A stretch of 64,000 nucleotides of DNA from the NCBI RefSeq assembly GCF_000742135.1, contig NZ_KN046818.1, forward strand, positions 4,283,447-4,347,446, read 5' to 3'. This document shows positions 20,060-30,297 of this stretch, piece by piece. Position numbers and translations under genes: made by a program. The notes beneath the pieces were generated by a model, which saw nothing but the letters and a program-made list of their open reading frames with translations, searched no databases and was not told the DNA's origin. The DNA comes from Klebsiella pneumoniae (GTDB lineage: Bacteria > Pseudomonadota > Gammaproteobacteria > Enterobacterales > Enterobacteriaceae). Position 1 is the first letter of the stretch; each line of letters opens with the position of its first letter.

Positions 20060-21754
20060 ATGAAAACGCTGCTGATTATTGATGCCGGACTCGGACAGGC
20101 GCGCGCCTACATGGCGAAAACCCTGCTGGGTGCCGCGGCGCCGAAAGCGCACCTTGAGCTGATTGATAACCCGAATGACGCCGAACTGGCCATCGTGCTG
20201 GGAACCGCGCTGCCGGCCGATAGCGCGCTGAATGGTAAAAACGTTTACCTGGGCGATATTAACCGTGCTGTCGCCCATCCGGAGCTGTTCCTGGGAGAAG
20301 CGAAAGACCACGCTAAGCCCTACGTTGCGCCAGCGGCGGTAGCCGTTCCGGCCGCCGCTCAGGGGCAGAAACGCATTGTCGCGGTCACGGCCTGTCCGAC
20401 CGGCGTCGCCCACACCTTTATGGCGGCAGAAGCCATCGAAACCGAAGCCAAAAAACGCGGCTGGTGGGTGAAGGTGGAGACCCGTGGCTCCGTTGGGGCG
20501 GGCAATGCCATCACCCCGGAAGAGGTGGCCGAGGCGGATCTGGTGATCGTCGCTGCCGATATCGAGGTGGACCTGGCGAAATTCGCCGGCAAGCCGATGT
20601 ACCGCACCACCACCGGTCTGGCGCTGAAGAAAACCGCCCAGGAGCTGGATAAAGCGGTGGCGGAAGCCAAACCGTACCAGCCATCCGGCAAACCTCAGGC
20701 GGCTGCTGAAGGGAAAAAAGAGTCGGCGGGCGCCTATCGCCACCTGCTGACCGGCGTCTCCTATATGCTGCCGATGGTAGTGGCCGGGGGCCTGTGTATC
20801 GCGCTCTCCTTTGCCTTCGGGATCAAAGCGTTTGAAGTGAAAGACACCCTGGCGGCGGCGCTGATGCAGATCGGCGGCGGCTCGGCCTTCGCGCTGATGG
20901 TGCCGGTACTGGCAGGCTTTATCGCCTTCTCCATTGCCGACCGTCCGGGTCTGACCCCGGGCCTTATCGGGGGTATGCTGGCGGTTAGCGGCGGCTCCGG
21001 CTTTATCGGCGGGATCATCGCTGGTTTCCTTGCCGGTTATGTGGCGAAAGCCATCAGCACGAAGCTGAAACTGCCGCAGAGTATGGAAGCCCTGAAGCCA
21101 ATCCTGATCATTCCGCTGGTCTCCAGTCTGATCGTGGGTTTGGCAATGATCTATCTGATCGGTAAACCGGTAGCCGGTATCCTCGCCTGGCTGACCCATT
21201 GGCTGCAAACCATGGGCACCGCCAACGCGGTTCTGCTGGGCGCGATCCTCGGCGCGATGATGTGTACCGATATGGGCGGGCCGGTAAACAAAGCGGCCTA
21301 TGCCTTTGGCGTTGGCCTGCTGAGTACCCAGACTTATGCGCCGATGGCGGCGATCATGGCGGCCGGTATGGTGCCACCGCTGGCGATGGGTATCGCGACG
21401 CTGGTAGCGCGCAATAAGTTCGACAAAGGGCAGCGGGAAGGGGGCAAAGCCGCGCTGGTTCTTGGCCTGTGCTTTATCTCGGAAGGGGCGATTCCTTTTG
21501 CCGCCCGTGACCCGATGCGCGTTCTGCCGTGCTGTATCGTCGGTGGCGCGGTAACCGGCGCTATCTCCATGGCGGTCGGCGCGAAACTGATGGCGCCGCA
21601 CGGCGGGCTGTTTGTTCTGCTGATCCCGGGGGCGATTACGCCGGTGCTGGGCTACCTGCTGGCGATTGTTGCCGGAACGCTGGTGGCGGGCCTTGCCTAC
21701 GCCGTGCTGAAACGCCCTGAGGCGCAAACAGCGGAAGTTGAAAAAGCGGCATAA
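20060..21754 (+). CDS. fruA: Fructose PTS permease FruA (EIIB'BC)
   Basis: This 564-residue protein has an inactive duplicated IIB' domain (residues 1–about 95), the active IIB domain (about 104–205, Cys112 in TACPTGVAHT) and the IIC membrane domain (about 225–550). It brings in fructose as fructose 1-phosphate. An AGGAG site precedes the ATG by eight bases. A strong terminator follows. In E. coli the pseudouridine genes psuTGK lie next; here nfo follows directly. Confidence 0.96.
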   Translation: MKTLLIIDAGLGQARAYMAKTLLGAAAPKAHLELIDNPNDAELAIVLGTALPADSALNGKNVYLGDINRAVAHPELFLGEAKDHAKPYVAPAAVAVPAAAQGQKRIVAVTACPTGVAHTFMAAEAIETEAKKRGWWVKVETRGSVGAGNAITPEEVAEADLVIVAADIEVDLAKFAGKPMYRTTTGLALKKTAQELDKAVAEAKPYQPSGKPQAAAEGKKESAGAYRHLLTGVSYMLPMVVAGGLCIALSFAFGIKAFEVKDTLAAALMQIGGGSAFALMVPVLAGFIAFSIADRPGLTPGLIGGMLAVSGGSGFIGGIIAGFLAGYVAKAISTKLKLPQSMEALKPILIIPLVSSLIVGLAMIYLIGKPVAGILAWLTHWLQTMGTANAVLLGAILGAMMCTDMGGPVNKAAYAFGVGLLSTQTYAPMAAIMAAGMVPPLAMGIATLVARNKFDKGQREGGKAALVLGLCFISEGAIPFAARDPMRVLPCCIVGGAVTGAISMAVGAKLMAPHGGLFVLLIPGAITPVLGYLLAIVAGTLVAGLAYAVLKRPEAQTAEVEKAA

Positions 21755-21767
21755 TCCTACCGCAATA

Positions 21768-21797
21768 AAAAAGGGCCGACTGTTCGGCCCTTTTTTT
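21768..21797. terminator. Terminator after fruA (also fits nfo)
   Basis: AGGGCCGA and TCGGCCCT form the stem with a four-base loop, with A-run before and seven T after. It sits between two convergent genes. Confidence 0.85.
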
Positions 21798-21805
21798 GTC
21801 TCTAT

Positions 21806-22660
21806 TTACGCCACTTCGGCAATCTGCTGCGCCCGCAGCCAGGCAATCTCTTCCGCCCAGATATCCGGGTTGATGGTTTCAAGAATCAGCGGAATACCGT
21901 CGAAGCGGCTGTCCTGCATGATCCAGCTGAAGCAATCGTGGCCGATGTTGCCTTCCCCCAGGCTGTGGTGACGGTCGACCCGGCTGCCGAAGGCGCTCTT
22001 GGCATCGTTGAGATGCATGCCGCGCAGATACTGAAAACCGACGATGCGTTCGAAGGCGGCGAAGGTTTTTTCGCAGGCTTCGGCGCTGCGCAGGTCGTAG
22101 CCGGCGGCGAAAGCATGGCAGGTATCAATGCAGACGCCGACGCGGGATTTATCTTCCACGCCGTCGATGATGGCCGCGAGGTGCTCGAACTTAAAACCGA
22201 GGTTGCTGCCCTGGCCAGCGGTGTTTTCGATCACCGCAGTAACGCCTTCGGTCTTCGCCAGCGCGATATTGATCGATTCGGCGATGCGCGCCAGGCACTC
22301 CTCCTCCGGGATCTGCTGCAGATGGCTGCCGGGGTGGAAGTTGAGCAGCATCAGCCCCAGCTGCTGGCAGCGGGTCATTTCATCAATGAAAGCATCACGG
22401 GATTTTTCCAGCGCTTCTTCCACCGGGTGGCCAAGGTTAATCAGGTAGCTGTCGTGCGGCAGGATCTGCCCCGGGCCAAAGTGATACTTTTCACAGGCGG
22501 CTTTGAATTCGGCGATGGTCTCGTCGCTGAGCGGCGCGGCGCGCCACTGGCGCTGGTTCTTGGTGAAGAGGGCGAAGGCGGTTGCTTCGATTTCGGCGGC
22601 GCGAATGGCGGCATTGGCCAGTCCACCTGAGGCGCTCACGTGCGCTCCTACGTATTTCAT
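21806..22660 (-). CDS. nfo: Endonuclease IV (AP endonuclease) Nfo
   Basis: This 284-residue TIM-barrel enzyme with three zinc ions cuts DNA at abasic sites. Metal-ligand segments visible include the N-terminal [48 protein letters not shown] and DRHHSLGEG. In E. coli it is induced by SoxRS. The ATG at 22660 comes immediately after a seven-T run, and its ribosome binding site (CTGGAG) lies inside the 3' arm of a long hairpin (see separate entry). It is downstream of yeiH on the same strand, 71 bases away. Confidence 0.95.
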   Translation of the reverse strand: MKYVGAHVSASGGLANAAIRAAEIEATAFALFTKNQRQWRAAPLSDETIAEFKAACEKYHFGPGQILPHDSYLINLGHPVEEALEKSRDAFIDEMTRCQQLGLMLLNFHPGSHLQQIPEEECLARIAESINIALAKTEGVTAVIENTAGQGSNLGFKFEHLAAIIDGVEDKSRVGVCIDTCHAFAAGYDLRSAEACEKTFAAFERIVGFQYLRGMHLNDAKSAFGSRVDRHHSLGEGNIGHDCFSWIMQDSRFDGIPLILETINPDIWAEEIAWLRAQQIAEVA

Positions 22661-22717
22661 AAAAAAACTCCAGTTAAAGCCGCTGGGGGGTGGGTAATGA
22701 TAGCGGCTTAACTGGAG
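22661..22717 (-). terminator. Terminator-like hairpin that contains the nfo ribosome binding site
   Basis: On the minus strand, after the yeiH stop, CTCCAGTTAAGCCGCT (22702–22717) pairs with AGCGGCTTTAACTGGAG (22668–22684), a 16-bp stem with one bulged base and a loop of 17 bases. Seven T follow, then the nfo ATG. The structure can end the yeiH transcript. Any transcript that reads through would have the nfo Shine-Dalgarno (CTGGAG) paired in the stem. Confidence 0.8.
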
Positions 22718-22731
22718 AAAGATGTAGTGCT

Positions 22732-23781
22732 TTATGCCATCAGGCTGTGGATAGCGACGTTAATGACCCCGCCGCCGACAATCAACCAGACGAACAGCAT
22801 CAGCGCCATCAGCAGCGGTTTCGCCCCGGCTTTTTTCAGCGCGCTGACGTGGGTGGTGACCCCGAGGGCGGCCATTGCCATCGCCAGCAGGACGGTATCC
22901 AGCGTCACCAGCATATCCACCACGGCTTTCGGCAGCAGATGGAAGGAGTTAAACACCGCCACCAGGATGAACATAATGGCGAACCACGGAATGGTGATTT
23001 TGCTTTTCTCGCCGTTGCCTGCCGGGGTCAGCTGTTTAACACGCGCCGCCAGGAACAGCAGGAACGGAGCCAGCATCATGACGCGCAGCATTTTGGCGAT
23101 AACCGCCGCGTTCTCCGCGTCCGGGCTGACCGCATGGCCGGCGGCAACAACCTGCGCCACTTCATGCATGGTGGAGCCCATATAGATCCCGTAGTTCTCC
23201 GGGGTAAACCAGTGCGCCAGCAGCGGGTACATCGCCGGGTAGAGGAAGATGGCGATGGTACCGAAGATAACCACTGTAGCGACGGCAACCGTCACTTTAC
23301 TGGCTTCGGCTTTGACCACCGGCTCGGTGGCGAGCACGGCCGCCGCGCCGCAGATGCTGCTGCCGGCGCCGATCAGCCAGCTGGTGTGTTTATCGAGACC
23401 AAACACTTTCTGGCCAAGGAAGCAGGCGATGAAAAAGGTACTGGAGAGCGTCAGAACGTCAATCAAAATACCGCTCACGCCGACGTCGGCAATCTGGGCG
23501 AACGTCAGGCGAAAGCCGTAGAGGATGATCCCCAGGCGCAGCAGATGCTGCTTGGCGAAGATCACCCCGCCGTCGCAGGGCTGCCAGATTTTCGGGTAGA
23601 CCGTGTTGCCGACGACCATCCCGAACAGGATAGCGAGGGTCAGGGCGCTAAAGCCCGCGCCGGCGATGGCCGGGAAACTACCGGCCCACAGGGCGGCGCC
23701 GGTCAGAGCGGCGGTCAGCGCCAGGCCTGGGACAAAATGCCACAGGGAACGATGTTTGGTGGGTAAAGTGAGTGCTGTCAT
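22732..23781 (-). CDS. yeiH: YeiH family putative sulfate/sulfite exporter
   Basis: This 349-residue inner-membrane protein has about ten predicted helices and belongs to the conserved UPF0324/PSE (putative sulfate exporter) family. The central [14 protein letters not shown] motif (about residues 137–150) is typical. It is divergent from the LysR gene yeiE, which in related species is reported to respond to sulphite and to control yeiH. Substrate not proven here. Confidence 0.88.
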   Translation of the reverse strand: MTALTLPTKHRSLWHFVPGLALTAALTGAALWAGSFPAIAGAGFSALTLAILFGMVVGNTVYPKIWQPCDGGVIFAKQHLLRLGIILYGFRLTFAQIADVGVSGILIDVLTLSSTFFIACFLGQKVFGLDKHTSWLIGAGSSICGAAAVLATEPVVKAEASKVTVAVATVVIFGTIAIFLYPAMYPLLAHWFTPENYGIYMGSTMHEVAQVVAAGHAVSPDAENAAVIAKMLRVMMLAPFLLFLAARVKQLTPAGNGEKSKITIPWFAIMFILVAVFNSFHLLPKAVVDMLVTLDTVLLAMAMAALGVTTHVSALKKAGAKPLLMALMLFVWLIVGGGVINVAIHSLMA

Positions 23782-23833
23782 AACCTTCTCCTTTGTCTGC
23801 CTAAAGGTTACGCCGCGCGGGATTAAATATAAA

Positions 23834-23857
23834 ATTGATTATATGTTTATAATCAAT
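23834..23857. promoter_or_regulatory. Perfect inverted repeat, likely YeiE operator
   Basis: ATTGATTATA and TATAATCAAT are perfect 10-base arms around a four-base centre, containing the T-N11-A pattern of LysR-type sites. It lies 53 bases before the yeiH start in the divergent yeiH–yeiE region. Confidence 0.6.
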
Positions 23858-24046
23858 CGTAATAAGTGGTTAATGGCCGCTTCGCCGGTTACAACGGGGC
23901 GAGAGCGGGTTAGGCAGAAGCGGGGCGGTCTCGCCGGCAAGACGATGATTTTGTGATATAAGCGGATTTTCCTTCCGTCAGCCGCCTCGATTTGTGTCAC
24001 CATAGTAAGGAAGGTTATTCAGGTTGGATTACTAAACGGGTGGGTT

Positions 24047-24913
24047 ATGCATATTACGCTGCGGCAGCTGGAAGTGTTCGCCGAAGTCCACAAGAGTGGG
24101 TCGACCACTCAGGCGTCACAGATGCTGGCGCTTTCGCAATCCGCGGTCAGCGCCGCGCTGACCGATCTGGAAGGGCAGCTCGGCGTGCAGCTGTTTGACC
24201 GCGTCGGTAAACGACTGGTGGTGAATGAGCATGGACGGCTGCTGTACCCGCGTGCGCTGGCGCTGCTGGAGCGGGCCCTGGAGATCGAGCAGCTGTTTCG
24301 CGGCGATAACGGGGCGATCCGAGTCTACGCCAGCAGCACCATCGGCAACTATATTATGCCGGAGATTATTGCCCGCTATCGTCATGACTTCCCGGATCTG
24401 CCGGTCGAGCTGAGCGTCGGCAACAGCCTGGACGTCATCAACGCCGTCGCCGACCTGCGGGTGGATTTCGGCCTGATTGAGGGGCCGTGCCATGCCGCCG
24501 ATATTATTGCCGAGCCGTGGCTGGAGGATGAACTGGTGGTGTTTGCCGCGCCCAACTCACCGCTGCTGGCGGGGGAGGTGACCCTGCAGCAACTGGCTGA
24601 GGCGCCGTGGATCCTGCGCGAGCATGGCTCCGGCACCCGGGAGATTGTCGATTACGTTCTGCTGTCGCATCTGCCGGCGTTTCATCTGGGCATGGAGCTG
24701 GGTAATTCAGAGGCGATCAAGCACGCGGTCAGGCATGGCCTGGGCATCAGCTGTCTATCGCGGCGGGTGATTGCCGAACAGCTTGCCTCGGGCACGCTGG
24801 CGGAGCTGAAAGTGCCATTGCCCCGGCTGACGCGCACGCTGTGGCGGATCCATCACCGGCAGAAGCATATTTCTAAAGCATTACAACGTTTTCTGCACTA
24901 TTGCCAGGTGTAG
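24047..24913 (+). CDS. yeiE: LysR-family transcriptional regulator YeiE
   Basis: This 288-residue regulator has an N-terminal winged helix-turn-helix (residues 3–60, with [20 protein letters not shown] as the core) and a two-lobed periplasmic-binding-like effector domain (about 87–288). Enterobacterial YeiE has been described as a sulphite-responsive regulator and as an activator of lysP, which lies just downstream. The start has GGGTGGGTT nearby, a moderate ribosome binding site. It is divergent from yeiH. Confidence 0.9.
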   Translation: MHITLRQLEVFAEVHKSGSTTQASQMLALSQSAVSAALTDLEGQLGVQLFDRVGKRLVVNEHGRLLYPRALALLERALEIEQLFRGDNGAIRVYASSTIGNYIMPEIIARYRHDFPDLPVELSVGNSLDVINAVADLRVDFGLIEGPCHAADIIAEPWLEDELVVFAAPNSPLLAGEVTLQQLAEAPWILREHGSGTREIVDYVLLSHLPAFHLGMELGNSEAIKHAVRHGLGISCLSRRVIAEQLASGTLAELKVPLPRLTRTLWRIHHRQKHISKALQRFLHYCQV

Positions 24914-25091
24914 CAGCCCGGTTTTATCGCCTGATTACGGGGGGAATTCGCTGGCAATTCCGCAGGTTAGTGCTTTACTAATAATTTGCGGGCGATCATG
25001 AAGCTCTCTTATAACTTTGCATTTGTACCGGATGGAACCCCGATCGTCTGCTACAATCGCGCCTCATTTTTTGGATGGATAGCATTATCAC

Positions 25092-26561
25092 ATGGTTTCG
25101 GAAACTAAAACCACAGAAGCGCCCACGCTACGTCGTGAACTGAAGGCGCGCCACTTGACCATGATCGCCATCGGCGGTTCCATCGGTACGGGTCTTTTTG
25201 TTGCCTCTGGCGCAACCATTTCGCAAGCAGGTCCCGGCGGGGCGCTGCTGTCTTATATTCTGATCGGTTTGATGGTCTATTTCCTGATGACCAGCCTCGG
25301 CGAGCTGGCGGCGTTTATGCCGGTATCCGGTTCCTTCGCCACCTACGGGCAGAATTATGTTGAAGAAGGCTTCGGCTTCGCGCTGGGCTGGAACTACTGG
25401 TACAACTGGGCGGTGACGATCGCCGTTGACCTCGTGGCCTCACAGCTGGTGATGAGCTACTGGTTCCCCGACACTCCGGGCTGGATCTGGAGCGCCTTGT
25501 TCCTCGGCATCATGTTCCTGCTGAACTGGATCTCGGTGCGCGGCTTTGGCGAGGCGGAATACTGGTTCTCGCTGATAAAGGTAGCCACCGTCATTATCTT
25601 TATCATCGTCGGCGTGATGATGATTGTCGGCATCTTCAAAGGGGCGCAGCCAGCCGGCTGGAGCAACTGGGGGATCGCGGATGCGCCGTTCGCCGGCGGT
25701 TTCTCGGCGATGATTGGCGTGGCGATGATTGTCGGCTTCTCGTTCCAGGGCACCGAGCTTATCGGCATCGCTGCCGGTGAATCTGAAAATCCGGAGAAGA
25801 ACATTCCGCGCGCGGTGCGCCAGGTCTTCTGGCGTATCCTGCTGTTTTACGTCTTCGCGATCCTGATTATCAGCCTGATCATTCCGTATACCGATCCGAG
25901 TCTGCTGCGCAACGATGTGAAGGATATCTCCGTCAGCCCGTTCACCCTGGTGTTCCAGCATGCTGGTTTGCTGTCGGCGGCGGCAATCATGAACGCCGTT
26001 ATCCTGACTGCCGTGCTGTCGGCGGGTAACTCCGGGATGTACGCCTCCACGCGTATGCTGTACACCCTGGCCTGCGACGGTAAAGCGCCGCGTATTTTCT
26101 CGAAGCTGTCGCGTGGCGGCGTGCCGCGTAACGCGCTGTACGCGACCACCGTGATCGCGGCGCTGTGCTTCCTGACTTCCATGTTTGGCAACCAGACGGT
26201 GTACCTGTGGCTGCTGAACACCTCCGGGATGACGGGCTTTATCGCCTGGCTGGGTATTGCGATCAGCCACTATCGTTTCCGTCGCGGCTACGTCCTGCAG
26301 GGTAACGATATTAATAATCTGCCGTATCGTTCCGGGTTCTTCCCGCTGGGGCCGATCTTCGCCTTCGTGCTGTGCCTGATCATCACCCTCGGACAGAACT
26401 ACGAAGCGTTCCTCAAGGACACCATTGACTGGGGCGGCGTGGCGGCGACCTACATCGGTATTCCGCTGTTCCTCGTCATCTGGTTTGGTTACAAGCTGGC
26501 GAAAGGCACCCGCTTTGTTCGCTACAGCGAAATGACCTTCCCGGACCGCTTTAAGCGTTAA
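25092..26561 (+). CDS. lysP: Lysine-specific permease LysP
   Basis: This 489-residue amino acid/proton symporter of the APC superfamily (AAT family) has 12 helices and is nearly identical to E. coli LysP (489 aa). The helix 1 motif IGGSIGTGLFVASG (about residues 27–40) binds the amino and carboxyl groups of the substrate. LysP also holds the acid-stress activator CadC inactive when lysine is scarce. The ribosome binding site is weak. In E. coli ArgP activates the gene; I did not identify a clear site. Confidence 0.95.
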   Translation: MVSETKTTEAPTLRRELKARHLTMIAIGGSIGTGLFVASGATISQAGPGGALLSYILIGLMVYFLMTSLGELAAFMPVSGSFATYGQNYVEEGFGFALGWNYWYNWAVTIAVDLVASQLVMSYWFPDTPGWIWSALFLGIMFLLNWISVRGFGEAEYWFSLIKVATVIIFIIVGVMMIVGIFKGAQPAGWSNWGIADAPFAGGFSAMIGVAMIVGFSFQGTELIGIAAGESENPEKNIPRAVRQVFWRILLFYVFAILIISLIIPYTDPSLLRNDVKDISVSPFTLVFQHAGLLSAAAIMNAVILTAVLSAGNSGMYASTRMLYTLACDGKAPRIFSKLSRGGVPRNALYATTVIAALCFLTSMFGNQTVYLWLLNTSGMTGFIAWLGIAISHYRFRRGYVLQGNDINNLPYRSGFFPLGPIFAFVLCLIITLGQNYEAFLKDTIDWGGVAATYIGIPLFLVIWFGYKLAKGTRFVRYSEMTFPDRFKR

Positions 26562-26580
26562 TCTTCGCGATTGTGCGATA

Positions 26581-26606
26581 AAAGCCCTCTGTGAAGAGGG
26601 CTTTAT
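26581..26606 (+). terminator. Terminator after lysP
   Basis: AAAGCCCTCT-gtga-AGAGGGCTTT is a perfect stem, followed by ATATT. It starts 20 bases after the lysP stop. Confidence 0.7.
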
Positions 26607-26633
26607 ATTGCTGGCAAAGTGCAATCTTCAGGG

Positions 26634-26740
26634 ATTGCCCGGCTGCGCTGCGCTTGCGCGGGCCTACAGATAACCGCGTAACTGATTGATATTGCGATGT
26701 TTCGTAGGCCTGGTAAGGCGGAAGCCGCCACCCGGCAGAC
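26634..26740. repeat. REP-type palindromic units between lysP and cirA
   Basis: Two short GC-rich palindromic elements are recognisable: GCCCGGCTGCGCTGCGCTTGCGCGGGCCTAC-like at about 26636–26666 and GTAGGCCTGGTAAGGCGGAAGCCGCCACCCGGC-like at about 26704–26737. The second is in the opposite orientation, as in a bacterial interspersed mosaic element. Confidence 0.6.
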
Positions 26741-26780
26741 ATGTGAGCACAATAACGAAGACAGATTTGTCATCACCCGG

Positions 26781-26807
26781 AAGCCCTCTGAACAGAGGGC
26801 TTTTTTT
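26781..26807. terminator. Second terminator, near copy of the one after lysP
   Basis: AAGCCCTCTG-aac-AGAGGGCTT with seven T after it. It repeats the stem of 26581–26606 on the far side of the REP units. Confidence 0.7.
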
Positions 26808-26851
26808 ATGTTTGTGCGGTTACAGCTTGTCACAATTCTTCATAATTATAT

Positions 26852-26871
26852 TGATAATCGTAATCATTATC
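26852..26871. promoter_or_regulatory. Fur box of cirA
   Basis: TGATAATCGTAATCATTATC matches the Fur consensus GATAATGATAATCATTATC at most positions. It lies about 190 bases before the cirA start, leaving a long leader. In E. coli this mRNA leader is targeted by RyhB and by OmrA/OmrB. Confidence 0.8.
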
Positions 26872-27059
26872 TTTATCATTTTCGCCCATTACGGATGAAG
26901 CCACTCCCCGTCTCTGCCGCTTGTACAGACTGACACCGGGCGACCAGCCACATCGACGAGAAAACAGCGCGAGCATGCCGCCGACAGAGCGGCAAGCCGC
27001 CAGCGCGTGTGAGCAGCACCTTGTTGTTTGTTTGGTTGTACACCTCATGGAGATTTGGA

Positions 27060-29033
27060 ATGTTCAGGTTAAACCCTTTTATCCGGGCGGGATTGTCTGC
27101 GTCCGTCGTATCGTTGGCGTTTCCGGCTCTGGCCGATGTGAATGAAGAAACGCTGGTGGTGACCGCCTCGGCCACTGAACAGAATGTCAAAGACGCGCCG
27201 GCGAGCATCAGCGTCATCACCCAACAGGATTTACAACGCAAGCCTGTTCAGAACCTGAAAGACGTGCTGCGCGATGTGCCTGGGGTCCAGCTCACCAACG
27301 AAGGGGATAACCGCAAGGGCGTTAGCATCCGCGGTCTGAGCAGCAGCTATACCCTGATCCTGGTCGACGGCAAGCGCGTTAACTCGCGGAACGCCGTCTT
27401 CCGCCACAATGACTTCGACCTTAACTGGATCCCGGTGGATGCTATTGAGCGTATCGAAGCGGTGCGCGGCCCGATGTCCTCCCTTTACGGCTCCGATGCG
27501 CTCGGTGGGGTGGTCAACATTATTACCAAAAAAATCGGCCAGAAATGGACCGGGACGCTGAGTGCTGATACCACTATTCAGGAGCACCGCGATCGCGGGG
27601 ATACCTATAACGGCCAGTTCTTCACCAGCGGCCCGCTGATCGACGGCGTACTTGGAATGAAGGCCTACGGCAGCCTGGCAAAACGCGCCAAGGACGATCC
27701 GCAGTCATCCAGTAATGCCACCGGCGAGACGCCGCGCATCGAGGGCTTCACCAGCCGCGATGGCAATGTTGAATTCGCCTGGACGCCGAACGAAAACCAC
27801 GATTTTACCGCAGGCTACGGCTTTGACCGTCAGGATCGCGATTCCGATTCCCTTGACCGCAACCGCCTTGAGCGGGAGAACTACTCTCTGAGCCATAACG
27901 GCCGCTGGGATATCGGCAATAGCGAGCTCAAGTTCTACGGCGAAAAGGTGGATAACAAAAATCCAGGGCAGAGCGGGACTATTACCTCGGAAAGCAATGC
28001 CATCGACGGCAAGTATGTCCTGCCGCTGGGCATGATTAACCAGCTGGTGACCTTCGGCGGCGAATGGCGCCACGACAAACTGAAAGATCCGGTCAACCTG
28101 AGCAGCGGCGGCCAGTCAACGTCGGCCAGCCAGTACGCCCTGTTTATCGAAGACGAATGGCGCATCATCGAGCCGCTGGCGCTGACCACCGGCATTCGTA
28201 TGGACGACCATCAGACCTATGGCGATCACTGGAGCCCGCGCGCCTATCTGGTGTATAACGCCACCGATACCGTCACCGTCAAAGGCGGCTGGGCGACGGC
28301 GTTTAAAGCCCCGTCGCTGCTGCAGCTTAACCCCGACTGGACCACCAACTCCTGCCGCGGCTCGTGCAGCATCGTCGGTAACCCGGATCTGAAACCGGAA
28401 ACCAGCGAAAGCTTCGAGCTCGGTCTCTACTACCGCGGGGAAGAGGGCTGGCTTGAAAATGTCGAAGGCAGCATCACCACCTTCCAGAATAATGTCGACG
28501 ACATGATCGATGTTCTGCGCACCTCCAGCGCCAGCGAAGCGCCGGGCTACCCGAACTTTGTCGGCTGGAAAACCGTCAACGGCAAGCGCGTGCCGATCTT
28601 CCGCTATTTCAACGTCAACAAAGCCCGCATCAAAGGGGTGGAGACGGAGGTGAAGATCCCGTTTGGCGATGAGTGGAAGCTGACGGTGAACTACACCTAC
28701 AACGATGGTCGCGATCTGAGCAATGGCGGCAACAAACCGCTGCAGACGCTGCCGTTCCATACCGCCAACGGCACGCTCGACTGGAAACCGCTGGACGATT
28801 GGTCCTTCTACGTGACGGCCAACTATACCGGCCAGCAGCGCGCGGTGAGCGCCACCGGCAAAACGCCGGGCGGCTACACCCTGTTTGACGTTGGCGCGGC
28901 ATGGCAGGTGACCAAAAACGTGAAACTGCGCTCCGGGGTGCAGAACGTGGGTGATAAAGATCTGAGCCGGGACGACTACAGCTATACCGAAGAAGGCCGT
29001 CGCTACTTTATGGCGGTGGATTATCGCTTCTGA
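27060..29033 (+). CDS. cirA: TonB-dependent catecholate siderophore receptor CirA
   Basis: This 657-residue outer-membrane receptor has a signal peptide (cleavage after ALA25), a TonB box ETLVVTAS (30–37), a plug domain (about 45–155) and a 22-strand barrel ending in VDYRF with terminal Phe. It takes up dihydroxybenzoate siderophores and is used by colicin Ia, some microcins and catechol-bearing antibiotics such as cefiderocol. The ATG at 27060 follows GGAGATTTGGA and gives a proper signal peptide; an upstream in-frame start adds 17 residues that do not fit. Confidence 0.94.
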   Translation: MFRLNPFIRAGLSASVVSLAFPALADVNEETLVVTASATEQNVKDAPASISVITQQDLQRKPVQNLKDVLRDVPGVQLTNEGDNRKGVSIRGLSSSYTLILVDGKRVNSRNAVFRHNDFDLNWIPVDAIERIEAVRGPMSSLYGSDALGGVVNIITKKIGQKWTGTLSADTTIQEHRDRGDTYNGQFFTSGPLIDGVLGMKAYGSLAKRAKDDPQSSSNATGETPRIEGFTSRDGNVEFAWTPNENHDFTAGYGFDRQDRDSDSLDRNRLERENYSLSHNGRWDIGNSELKFYGEKVDNKNPGQSGTITSESNAIDGKYVLPLGMINQLVTFGGEWRHDKLKDPVNLSSGGQSTSASQYALFIEDEWRIIEPLALTTGIRMDDHQTYGDHWSPRAYLVYNATDTVTVKGGWATAFKAPSLLQLNPDWTTNSCRGSCSIVGNPDLKPETSESFELGLYYRGEEGWLENVEGSITTFQNNVDDMIDVLRTSSASEAPGYPNFVGWKTVNGKRVPIFRYFNVNKARIKGVETEVKIPFGDEWKLTVNYTYNDGRDLSNGGNKPLQTLPFHTANGTLDWKPLDDWSFYVTANYTGQQRAVSATGKTPGGYTLFDVGAAWQVTKNVKLRSGVQNVGDKDLSRDDYSYTEEGRRYFMAVDYRF

Positions 29034-29068
29034 TTGCCGGCGCTAAAACGCGTCCTGTAGGCCTGAAC

Positions 29069-29097
29069 ATGCGCCGCGAAGCAGCTTCGCGGCGCAT
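29069..29097. terminator. Long hairpin between cirA and yeiG
   Basis: ATGCGCCGCGAAG and CTTCGCGGCGCAT are perfect 13-base arms with a three-base loop, between convergent genes. There is no T-run, so it may protect the 3' end or be a weak terminator. Confidence 0.6.
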
Positions 29098-29103
29098 TGG
29101 CGT

Positions 29104-29937
29104 TTAGCCAAAGAGATGCTGCGCATGGAAGCGCAGATGGTCTTCAATAAACGAGGCAATGAAGTAATAGCTGTGGTCGTAACCGGGCTGGATGCGCAGC
29201 GTTAACGGCCAGGCCTTCTGCCGCGCGACCTCCGCCAGTACCGCCGGCTGCAGCTGTCCGGCAAGGAATGGATCGTTGTCGTCCTGATCGATAAGCGTCG
29301 GCACGGCGTCCTCCGGCCGGCTGGCCTGCATCAGCGCGCAGCTGTCCCAGGAGTGCCATGCCGATTCATCCGCGCCGAGATAGGCGGTAAACGCTTTCTT
29401 GCCCCACGGGACCTGGGAGGGATTGACGATCGGCGCGAAGGCGGAGACGCTGGCGTAGCGGCCGGGATTTTTGAGCGCCATAATGAGCGCGCCGTGGCCG
29501 CCCATCGAGTGGCCGCTGACGGCGCAGCGTTCGCCGACGCTAAACTCGCTACGAATAAGCGCGGGCAGTTCGTCACGCAGGTAATCGTACATTCGGTAGT
29601 GCGCCGCCCAGGGCGCCTCGGTGGCGTTCAGGTAGAAGCCGGCGCCTTGTCCGAGATCGTAACCGTCGTCGTTGGCCGCCTCGTCACCGCGCGGGCTGGT
29701 ATCCGGCATCACCAGCGCGATGCCCAGCTCGGCGGCAATGCGCTGGGCGCCCGCCTTGGTGGTAAAGTTCTCATCGTTACAGGTCAGCCCCGACAGCCAG
29801 TACAGCACCGGCGGCGGTGTTTCGCGCTCAGGCGGTAAAAAAATGCTGAACGTCATGGCGCAGTTCAGGACAGGGGAGTGATGACGCCAGCGTTGTTGCT
29901 GGCCGTCAAAACAGCGATGCTCTTCAAGCAGTTCCAT
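29104..29937 (-). CDS. yeiG: S-formylglutathione hydrolase YeiG
   Basis: This 277-residue alpha/beta hydrolase of the esterase D family releases formate and glutathione in formaldehyde detoxification. The nucleophile is Ser144 in GHSMGG; the C-terminal GYDHSYYFI carries the catalytic His. E. coli YeiG is 278 residues. The ATG at 29937 has AGGAG upstream; an in-frame ATG 13 codons earlier is not needed. No formaldehyde dehydrogenase gene is next to it. Confidence 0.92.
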   Translation of the reverse strand: MELLEEHRCFDGQQQRWRHHSPVLNCAMTFSIFLPPERETPPPVLYWLSGLTCNDENFTTKAGAQRIAAELGIALVMPDTSPRGDEAANDDGYDLGQGAGFYLNATEAPWAAHYRMYDYLRDELPALIRSEFSVGERCAVSGHSMGGHGALIMALKNPGRYASVSAFAPIVNPSQVPWGKKAFTAYLGADESAWHSWDSCALMQASRPEDAVPTLIDQDDNDPFLAGQLQPAVLAEVARQKAWPLTLRIQPGYDHSYYFIASFIEDHLRFHAQHLFG

Positions 29938-30297
29938 GCAAGGCTCCTCGGAAGGGATGTGCGCGTAAACGTTCATAATACAGATATTTCATTAGCCGGT
30001 GAGCAACTTTCACTTTCTCCTTTTGAGAACTTACTGCATCATTAATGCATCTTATAGCCAACATGCCGGTGTAGCGACGGCGCTTATGAATGCGTACAGC
30101 GGTTGGAACATTCCGGATACGGCGATAAGGATTTGGCGTCGCGCCTGAGGCATGGCTTCGCTCCCTAATAAAAGGCAGCGCCAATTTCAATAATTATCGT
30201 TACGGCTACTGGATTCTGTGCGCCACCTCACGCACAATGAATACAAACTTTGCCCCCAGAAAAAGCAAAGAGCGCCACACCTGCAGGAGAAACATAA
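29938..30297. other. Divergent intergenic region yeiG–folE
   Basis: About 360 bases without a gene; it must hold both promoters. One weak CRP-like sequence (TGTGC-N6-TCACG) lies at 30217–30232, about 65 bases before folE. The short open frames here lack ribosome binding sites. Confidence 0.4.

Noticed and set aside
20036-21727. A 563-codon open frame on the minus strand opposite fruA
   Set aside because: It mirrors fruA codon structure, is rich in His/Arg/Gln and shows no domain or start signal.
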